A program made the translations under genes and the position numbers. From contig CM059586.1 in assembly GCA_030407085.1 (NCBI GenBank), positions 32,475,501 to 32,539,500 of the forward strand: 64,000 nucleotides of DNA, in the 5' to 3' direction. Shown one piece after another: positions 1 to 10,200 of the stretch. The notes under the pieces are model-generated. The model saw nothing but the letters and a program-made list of their open reading frames with translations, had not been told where the DNA came from and did no database searches. How positions within the stretch are numbered: position 1 is the first letter of the stretch; every line of letters starts with the position of its first letter. The stretch is from Trichopria drosophilae (Eukaryota > Arthropoda > Insecta > Hymenoptera > Diapriidae).

Positions 1-614
1 GGAGGTCGTGGCCTTTTGAGCTTGGAGTGTATGCAGGACCGATTGGTCCTCGAGACAGCTTGCGACGTGATTAATCAAACGGAGGATCCTCTGATGATGC
101 TAGTTCATCAGCATGAAATTCAGGGGAAGGGGGCGTTTGTGTATAACGCGACGGAACAAGCGGCGCGAAACCTTGGTTTGGTTTTCAACGTGGGACGTAG
201 TGGTGAACAGGAAGCTGAATCAATCATCAATATGTGCCCAGTGCGTCCCAGGGCTAACATGTGGAAGGAACAACTCCGTATGTTGGAGGGAAGGCATACC
301 GACAAGCCATTGCATGGACAATTTTTTTGAAATGTCCAACAACTTGGCTTGTCGGTAGAAATGACCTTCTCGTTCTTAAGATCAGCCGGCTTGAAATCCG
401 AGACCGAGAGTTTTATCTTCGCATGCCAGGATGGGGTCATCAATACCTTAACGTACCACCACAACATCTTACACCAGGCGTTGCAGAGTACGCTTTATAG
501 ATCGTGTGGATGTCATGTTGAGACACTAATCCATCTCTTGGCAGCTTGTCCGAGATATGCAGTCTCAGCATATCGAACGTCACAATGCGGCTCTCCGCAT
601 TTTCGAGTAAATCA
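1..614 (+). pseudogene. R2-like non-LTR retrotransposon, reverse-transcriptase C-terminal fragment (broken)
   Basis: Reading frame 1 opens at the window edge with GGRGLLSLE and continues to KPLHGQFF, a phrase typical of the segment just after the reverse-transcriptase core in R2-type elements. A TGA at 328-330 interrupts the frame, which then continues through GLKSETESFIFACQDGVI to a zinc knuckle at about 496-549. That knuckle matches CX2CX8HX4C except that its first Cys codon (496-498) is Tyr. Near 570 a frameshift is needed to follow IERHNAALRIFE, the usual continuation toward the restriction-like endonuclease, after which a stop occurs. The stop, frameshift and lost Cys show a dead copy. 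It extends leftwards out of the window. The family assignment is from motif memory, not a search. Confidence 0.75.
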
Positions 615-1185
615 CTAACCTCGCCGCGCCGGAAAGGGTTAAAAAAAGGTTCGTTTTATATTTCCGGACGTTCCGGACTGTGTCAGATCCGTAAACGCAC
701 CCTTACCAATCTCCGATTGACAAATCCGCAAATCGCGTCGTGAAAACGCACCCAAAAGGTTGCTTGTTTTTTATTGGTCGCTCCACAAATGACAGAGGAT
801 GTCATTTGACATTACAACAATACATCTTAATTACCAATGGATGGTAAATAAAACTCCAATCTGACATTTTACAGCTGTGTGTACTCGTATATGTGAGGTA
901 TATGAGACATCCTGATCTGTCATATCTATTACAGTCATTACAGTGATTAATGTACACTGATCTATACTCGATATTTGACTCGTCGCTGAAAAACCAGCAA
1001 GAATTAATAAGATCTTTCTTTTCTTCATTCATTGAAAAATGGAACAAAATTCATCGAAAACATAAAATTAAATGCCCAAACAAAAAACTCAATTATCACG
1101 AATAAAAAAGTTTTCGAGAATATATCTCGAAAAAGGTGTATCCAGGGTCAAGTCTTTTTTAATGTCGTTGGGGAAAAATTCCAAA
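615..1185 (+). promoter_or_regulatory. 5' flank and probable 5' UTR of the ELMO gene
   Basis: No coding signal is seen. The first 170 bases are GC-richer than most of the window, with scattered CpG and an inverted CCAAT box (ATTGG, 772-776). A perfect 8-bp hairpin (AAATGACA, 5-base loop, TGTCATTT) lies at 787-807. From 1072 the frame of the ELMO start is open, so ATGs at 1072 and 1162 are in frame upstream of the chosen start. The transcription start could not be located. Confidence 0.35.
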
Positions 1186-1299
1186 ATGCCATCAGTTCAA
1201 AAAGATTCCAGTATAGTTAAAATAGCCGTAGAAATGATGGATCAAGTCCCGCAATTAATCGAGTTCAATCAAAAACAACCACTATCAGAAATAATTCAG
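1186..1299 (+). CDS. Ced-12: ELMO exon 1 (codons 1-38)
   Basis: Starts at ATG 1186 and ends in CAG before donor GTAAAG at 1300. It encodes the conserved opening IVKIAVE...[14 protein letters not shown], the first strands of the Ras-binding-like domain. The frame is open back to 1072, so starts at 1162 (8 extra residues) or 1072 (38 extra, Lys-rich residues) cannot be excluded; family conservation favours 1186. Confidence 0.88.
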
Positions 1300-4200
1300 G
1301 TAAAGTATAAAAAACTTATAATTTTGTTTAAATAAACAGTTTTTCCTTAATGTCTTTACCTCTCCATTACCTTAAATTTTCATTTTTCCAACTATTATAA
1401 TTTTTCCTGCAATATTATAGTTTATAAACGACTGATCAACACTAATTTTTTATTTATTACATATCAGACAGTTGAGTATTTGCATAATGTATTTATTTAT
1501 TTATTTTATTAATAAACGAGTTTAATCCCCATAACTACAAGTTAATACAAAAATATGATAAAAACAAGATAACTACACAAAATAACAATAATATACTAAT
1601 ATTATCTAAAATATATATTTAATTTTCTTTGACGATGAATTTCATTACATTACACAGTCTAAATACCAGGGCGTTTGCAAGATAGTTGCTTGAAGGTACT
1701 GGTAAATCAAATATATTAGAAAGTCGTAAAGTATAATTGGGTGTCTATATAAATATCTGATTGAATAAATCCTCAGAGCATATGTAACCATTAATTAATT
1801 TGTACAAGAAAATAACATCATTTGCTTTTTCACTTGTGTTGATGCAAGTGTCGTAATTCCAAATTTCTTGCCGACTGGATAATAACTATGATCGGTAAAG
1901 TCCATTGGATTTATAAGCCAGATACCATAAAAACTCGTGTTGGATTCTTTCGAATTCGTTTGAATGAACCGCACACGGTGAGCTTTGATCAAGTTTAAAT
2001 AAAAGTATCGTGCACATCGCAGATTTCTTCTGGGGTCTTTTTGAGATTTCCTGACGATTATTTTAAGCCGTCAATGAAAATGATCGTCAGGGGGAAACTC
2101 AAAATAATTCAATTTTTTGTATTTTTTTTAAAGATTTTAGTAAACATTTCCTTAAAAATAGCATCTAGACCTAATTTACATCACAGATTTCTTCTGGGGT
2201 CATTTTGGGTTTTCCTGACGAATATTTTAAGCCGTCAATGAAAATGATCGTCAGGAAGAAACTCAAAATAATTCAATTTTTTGTATTTTTTTAAAAGATT
2301 TTAGTAAATATTTCCATTAAAATAGCATCTAGACCTAATTTACATCGCACATTTCTTCTGGGGTGTTTTTGGGATTGCCTAACGATTATTTTAAGCCGAC
2401 AATGAAAATAATCGCTAGGGGGAAACTCAAAATAACTCAATTTTGTGTATTCTTTTTTAAGATTTTAGTAAATATTTCCACAAAAATTTTTTTTTTTTAC
2501 AGATAATCTAATAAGGTACAACTTGTCCTGTGGTAATTTTGTCACGGATAATAACATTATAAAAAAGAAATTGACAAAAAAAAAACAAAAAAATCTACTT
2601 ATTTTTAGTCATTTTTAACATCCTTTGAATTAAAAATTGACGGCTTAAAATAATCGTTAGGAAATCCCAAAAAGACCCCAGAAGAAATCTGCGATGTGCA
2701 CGATACTTTTATTGAAATGCATTTTTTAACAGTTTAATGACACATAGGGGATATTTTTCAACATTCTTGACAGTAGAATGCTTTTTTCTGGCTACATAAA
2801 TTAAAATAATAGTTACGAGTGTTGCATGAACCGATATCACAGTTACGCAATTATTTACAACTAAAAATACCAATATCTTCTTCACTTATGTTAAACGGTC
2901 GAAAAGTTGTTTGAAAACATCAACATAGATGAATTTCTTGAATTATTTTAATAAAATTCATCATATAATTTATTTTGTTAATTAAAACTTGAACTGAATG
3001 GTAAATTTCTGAAAATTGCTAATTTTTTATCTACGTAATACGTTTATAAACATTATTTATCCTTATGGATTAAATAATTTATGCAGCGTTAATGTACAAT
3101 TAATTATCAAATATGAAAAAGAAATAGTTTTTAGTGATTTACCAAACGAAACAAACTTTATTAATTTAATAAAACATATTTGGATGTATAGTAAAGGCCA
3201 TTACGGTTCAGATGTTATTTATATTTTAATAACAAAATTTATTGCTAAAAAATATCACACGCCCAACGTTTCGACTCCATGACGAGTCCTCTTCAGGGGC
3301 TTCTATTAAAAACATATATCTTTACATTAAACTACAAAATACAATTTTAGCACTACATGATTTTGCAAAAACCAACTTACAGTGTACCGAACAGGTCTAA
3401 GTATATGTACTGTCTAGAAACAAAATTAGAAAATAGAAACGTAGATATAATTAGAACCGAAAATATAAAATATTTAGGAGTGATAATTGATAGCCACCTA
3501 AGTTGCGATCAGCGTACAAATTCAATTACAAAGAAATTACATTATATGCCTTATCTTTTCAAAAAATTAAGAGAGTTACTAAGTTACAATCGATTATTAA
3601 GAATTTATCATGCCCTACTTGAGTCCGTAATGAGTTCTGTCTGTCTTAAAAATAATGCTATTTAAACCACATCTGTTCCCTAGCGCAAAATTATTTGAAA
3701 TCACTGGATTATTGGATATTAGAAAACACTACTATTTAATCTCGATATGCTATTGTGTAAAACTAAATATTATATCAACCTCAACTGCATAAGAACCAGA
3801 GGAAACATAAATAAACAAATAGTAATCCCTCTCAAAAAAAAAGGCTATCGATCAGAGAGACTTTGAATATGTAGGAATTAAATGTATAAATCTTTTACCT
3901 TGTGACATGCGAGACAATCTAATAACTAAGCGTATAAATAAAAGAAAACTAAAAGCATGGTTAGTGGCATACAAATCTATCGAACAAAATCATGTACCGG
4001 AAGTTCTGAACGTTCAATGAACGATCTCTCAATCATGTTTTCAGGATAAAATAAAGCAATGAAAATATAAAATATAGAAATTACAAATTTGTTACGTTTT
4101 AATAGTGAAAAATACTCGAAAATTCAATAATACCTTTTATTATTTTATGACATGAAACTTTTGAGAAATCGTTCATCCCTTGTGGAAAAATATTGCTGAA

Positions 4201-7200
4201 AAGTACTGAAAATGTGTTCCTGAAAAGAAATTGGGACGAGTATATTCAGGATATTTAAGAGACTTTCAGGAAATTGCAGTAACATTGCTGCTGAAAGATA
4301 CTGAATATCTGAATTTTACTGAAATATTTGTCTGAATGTTACTAAAATTTCTCTGAAAAATACTAAAATTGTGCTGAATTTTCCTGATTTACGCTCAATT
4401 ATTCTCAAAATCACTGCATTAGAAACGTTAAGAAATTTCAGCGTATTTTATCAAAATGTAGTAGTTTTCTTAAATAAGCTGATATTTTCCTGAATTCTAC
4501 TGAAAATTCTAATGTACCTTTTATTGAAAAATACTGAAAATCTCTTAATAATACTGATTTAATATTGACATTGGAACTATTCTTTTCAGGATGGTGTCAT
4601 TCGATAAAATGTAGTGATATTGCTGAAATGAACTCAATAGTTATCTAAATTTTACTAAGTGTTATTCTGAGCTATTTCATTTGAAAATTCTGGAATTGTA
4701 CTGAATTTGTCTGAATTACGATAAATTTATATAAAAATTGATATTTTAGAATATTCAGGAACTTAGTCGATTTTAATAGAATTTTGTACGTTTCTTAAAT
4801 TTGACTAATATTTCTGTAAATTCTAATGAAATGTTATCTGGAACAATTATTAAGAAATTGATCCGAATTCTTCATACAATTTTCATGCAAAGAATTATGA
4901 ATGTCTTTCAATAAAGTTAATAAATTTGGTTAAAATTGACTGAGACTTTCAAAACATTCTTTAACACCAATTTTCATATTAATTTAATGGCATTCAGGAA
5001 ATCTAATACAATTTTAATATTTTCTAGAGAAATACTTCACGTTGTTATTTAGTAAAATTTCGATGAATATCAATCATGAATTTCAAAAATAATTTTATAC
5101 AAGTTCCAATTTCGAATATGAAAACTGTATTATTAACAGTTTTTTGGAAACATATGCGGGATAAATTTGTAATTATTAATCATTTCTTAAGAACATTATA
5201 CAAAGTTTCCGAATAATGCTAAAAATACATGAAATTATCTGAAAAAATGTTATAACAAATTATTAATTGTTACAGAATATTTTTAGAGAAATTTAGAAAA
5301 ATTCAGTAACTTTCAGTATTTGTGCGAAAAACGATTTGTTAAAATTTTCTAAAAATACCTGAAAGTTACAACAAAATTAGGCTCTAAATTTGTATCTATC
5401 TATTTCAGTAAAGTGTAGGTTCTTTCATTAACTTTTCAGTATGTATTTAACATGTCAATGTAATTTCAGCAATTTTCAATAACATTTTACTGAAATTTAT
5501 TCTGTATTTGTCTGAAAATATCTAAATTGACATGCTGAAATGGAGTCCCAATTTCGATATTAATTCAGATTGAATTTCAGCAAAATTTAGCTTAATTGAT
5601 CGTTTCAGCAAATTTCATTATTTCTTCAGCAATATTTTTCCACAAGGGATTGAACGTTCGGAACTTCAGGTACATTTCAAATCTTAGTTTAAGTTAGTTA
5701 ATTTAGTTATAAGTAGCATTATATGTGCAGCATCTGCACTCTTTTCGGATATTGCGGATAAATATATTCAAGTACTTTCGCAATTGCACAGTGTGATAAT
5801 ATATTGTTATTATACTAAACCTGAATAAAATATGCTTGACTTATAAAAAGGTATAAAAATAATTATTTGAACAGGAACTTTGCAATGGATGGGATTTACC
5901 AGACCCGGAATTGTATTCCTTACAATTTTCTGAAAATAACAATCAAAATTACATTACCGAAAAGAATCGTGGCGAAATAAAAAATGGTAGTGTCCTACGA
6001 TTAGAACATTCGGCATCTAAAACATCAAACGATGTTCTTGCTAAATTGGTTGGTGGCAGTTCCGAAGATAAAGTACAAGCCGCTTTAAAAAAATTGAGTA
6101 CTTTAAGCGCAGACGCTACTTTTGCTACAGAATTCATTGAAAAGGAGGGTTTAGGACTGATAATTTCACAGGTAATTTAAATAAACTCTGAATCACAATT
6201 CTGTTACATTTATTTTAATATTGTGCAGATCGAATCTGGAGTTTATAAAGGCTTATCGTTGTCGTATTGTCTTCATTCGTTTGTTGAATTAATGGATCAT
6301 GGGATCGTCTCCTGGGATGTTTTGGATGTACCGTTTATCAATCGTGTTGCCAGTTACGTGAATAATCCGTCTATAAATTGTGACTCGGGTGTAATCGAAC
6401 CTTCGCTAAGTATTTTGGAAAACATTGTTTTAAATTCCTCTGGAAAATATGCTCATGTAGAAAAGGAAGTAACTTTTCAAAATCTTGTGACTCATCTGCA
6501 AAGTATGAAGCCGCAGATTCAACAGAATTGTATAGCATTAATAAATGCACTTTTCTTGAAAGCTGAAGTGGGAAAACGAAAAATAATCGCTACAACTCTA
6601 CAGTCGAAACAGATCAGAAATGTATTTTTGACAAATGTCATACAATCGTCGGGTCAAGTATGTATTTACGTCTTATTTAATTTATGTTTTACATAATTAA
6701 TGTTCAATTTTCTAGGTTGGAACAGAAATGGCCCATCAACTTTACGTATTACAAACATTAATTCTAGGATTGTTGGAACAACGAATGATGACTAAAATGG
6801 ATCCTCAAGATCAAGACGCTCATGACAAAATTAAAGAATTAAGAAAAATTGCTTTCGAGACGGAAGGAGCCATGAGTGCAGATATAACTGCCAGGAAACA
6901 TGGATTATTTGCCAAAGATTACAAAAAATTAGGATTTAAATATGACATCAATCCAGCATTGGATTTTACTGAAACACCACCAGGCATGTTAGCGCTGGAT
7001 TGTATGTTTTATTTCGCTCGAAATCATGCGGAAGCATATACCAAAGTTGTACTGGAGAATTCTTGTCGAGCTGACGAACACGAATGTCCCTTTGGTCGTA
7101 CCAGTGTTGAACTCGTCAAATTATTATGTGATGTAAGTTTGCAAGCTTTAACGATAATCTTTATTACTATGTACGTATTTTCAGGTTTTAAGGATAGGAG

Positions 7201-10200
7201 AAGCTCCAAGCGAACAAGGACAAACATTCCATCCAATGTTTTTTACTCATGACCGTCCATTCGAAGAATTTTATTGTGTGTGCATTGTTCTTTTAAATAA
7301 GACTTGGAAAGAGATGAGAGCTACGACGGAAGATTTTGGAAAAGTATTTTCGGTCGTTAGGGAACAAATAACAAGGGCCTTACATAGCAAGCCTACTGGT
7401 TTAGATAAGTTTAAAAACAAACTGCAACAATTAACTTACTCCACGATTACTAATTTATGGCAGCAAGAGCGAACAAGTCGAGAGGAATGGGAGAGTCAGG
7501 CGAGACCTATCGTTGAACTTCGGGAGCAAATTACACCTGATATTCTAGAATTAATTCAGCAGCAGAGGTTAATGTTTATGGTAGAAGGCACACGTTTTAC
7601 AAAGTACAGTGCTCGAGGTCAGGTACGTTGATATTAAACAATTCTCTAAGTTGTTATTTACATTAACGATGATAATCTTTCAGAGAATAAAAGACAAATT
7701 TTGGTACGTGCGATTGTCTCCAAATCACAAAGTCTTTCATTACGGTGACTGCGATGAAAAATCTATCCCAACAATAGACGAGTTGACGACGAAATTAGCA
7801 GTAGTTGAAATCCGAGGACTTCTTACCGGTAGAGAATGTCCACACATGAAAGATCTGCAAAGGCGTAAAACAACTCATCAACTGGCTTTCTCGCTAGCGT
7901 TAGATTCAGTCGAGATGTCGAGTCTCGATTTTGTAGCTCCGGAAGAAATAGTTTTCGACCTCTGGACTGACGGTATCAATGCTTTACTTGGTAAGTGATT
8001 TTTAGATTATTTATAGAATACTGTAGTTTTAAAATGGAAGAAAGTATTTCTTCACTTTGAAAGTTTAACGAGTGGTATTGCAATAAATAGATTAGGTAAG
8101 AAATACATTGTTGGTTTTCTGTAAGTAAATTTGTTATCTTTTGAATCCTAGGCTATACGTGATTAACTATAAAAAAATAGTTAATTTAGTTTCGTTTAAC
8201 TACAGTACCGCTCAAAAGTATTGCGGAATTTTGGCTAAATTAAAATGTTGTAAAAATAAGAAAAGGGAATTAAAGAGGAGACTTTCAGCTTTTCATTCGC
8301 GGTGGTTTCATTTCTATATATACATTTCTCTATGAACTATGCTCGATTTACTAAAGTCATTTTTTCGTATTATTTTTTTCTTTTTCAATCCGCTCCCATT
8401 TTTTTAAAAATGATTACAGGAGAAATGTCAAACGTGTAATCTAAAGGTAATTCCTATAGCTTTAATTTTCCTCTTCGGGATTTTGTCTAATATTTCTTTA
8501 AAAACTTATTCAATTTTGAACAAAATAATGTGATTTTTTTCAATCTGCTATATCTCTGAAAATTGACGTGATATAACAAATATTTAAGAAACAAAAAGTT
8601 TCTTTTTTTAATTGTCTATTGGCTGAAATTTTTTCAAATTTTTAGAAGGACATTTTTTTTTATCCTATTTTGTCAAATTTACGCTTTTGTGCTGCGATTA
8701 TTAACAGATCTAGATCTGCATTTCAACGATGCTCAGTTTGAGATATAATAATTCATGTACAATAAACTTTACTTTATTTTAACATACATAGAAAATATCA
8801 ACAATTGTATTCATGTATATATGTACATATTTATTAAATTTTGCTTTCTTGAAAAAAACCGCCACGCGCTTTGCGTGAAACATCATAATAGTAAAGACAA
8901 ACATAATCTTAAACTTGATCATAGTTTAAATGCAACTTTGCATCCGAAAATGATTGTTACACAACAAATGTTGAAGTCGACAAAATACGGTAAAAAAATT
9001 TCCTTCTAAAAATTTGAAATAATTTCAGCCAATAGATAATTAAAAAATGAAACTTTTTGTTTCTTAAACATTTTTTATATCAAGACTGAAAAAAAGCAGA
9101 CTGAAAAAAATCATATTAATTTGTTCAAAATTGAATAAGTATTTGTAAAGAAATATTAGACAAAATCCCGAAGAGGAAAATTAAAGCTATAGGAATTACC
9201 TTTCGATTACACGTGGTACATTTCTCCTGCAATCGTTAAAAAAAAATGGGAGCGGATTGAAAAAGAAAAAAATAATACGAAGAAATTACTTTAGTAAATC
9301 GAGCACAGTTCGTAGAGAAATGTATATATTGAAATGAAACTACCACGAATGAAAAGCTGAAAGTCTCCTCTTTAATTCCCTTTTTTTATTTTTCTCATAA
9401 GCTCATATTTTTGAGCGGTACTGTATATCTCATTTTTTACTATTTTTTATTAAATACGTTTTATTTCGGTTTATTGACCATTTTCATTAAAATTCTTTCG
9501 TTCTAATCCGGTATAATAGATGAATAGAACATAAACACAACCTAAAAAACATTGACTAGCAGTTTTATACATAAAAACACGAACTAAAATGTAATCAATT
9601 TCACCGGAACTAAGTAATAATAATAATATGTGAAGGTAAACAATACTAGTCATGGTCGTAATATTTGTTTCTCTTTATTTTTATTTATTTATTTATTTCT
9701 TAGAATAAACGGGCGAATATAACGCCCCAGAATACAGAAAATTTACAGAAATAATATGTCGCACTTATAAAATTAAAAAATACAACGTAGAATATATACT
9801 TAAAAACGCATTAACAAAATATACAAAAAATAAATAAACTAGAGATAATATGCAAGAAAATTGTTCTTGCATCTTATTACAAAAATAGATATCGAATTCG
9901 CAGAACGAATATCTTCAGGGAGCGAATTCCACATGCGTGTTGACCTAAAAGTATGAAAGTAAAAACAAAAATTAGTTTTACACCCTTTCTCCAACAAAAC
10001 ACGAGCGGTGCGAGTTGAATAAGGCATTAGCCGCCACGCAAATTGCATTCTAAGAGCCTGGATCTAACATGATTTTTCAAAATTTTATGTATTGTTGGAA
10101 TATCAAATTTACATGATAATTGGGGTATTCATGAGAAAAAAATCTAACGGATGATCAAGTTTATAAGAAAGAAATCGCAAAAATTTCCTCTGTACTAATT

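Noticed and set aside
8755..9009. 84-codon frame in the loop of the Tc1-like element as a transposase remnant
   Set aside because: No DDE or helix-turn-helix pattern; it begins in loop sequence and runs into the right arm.
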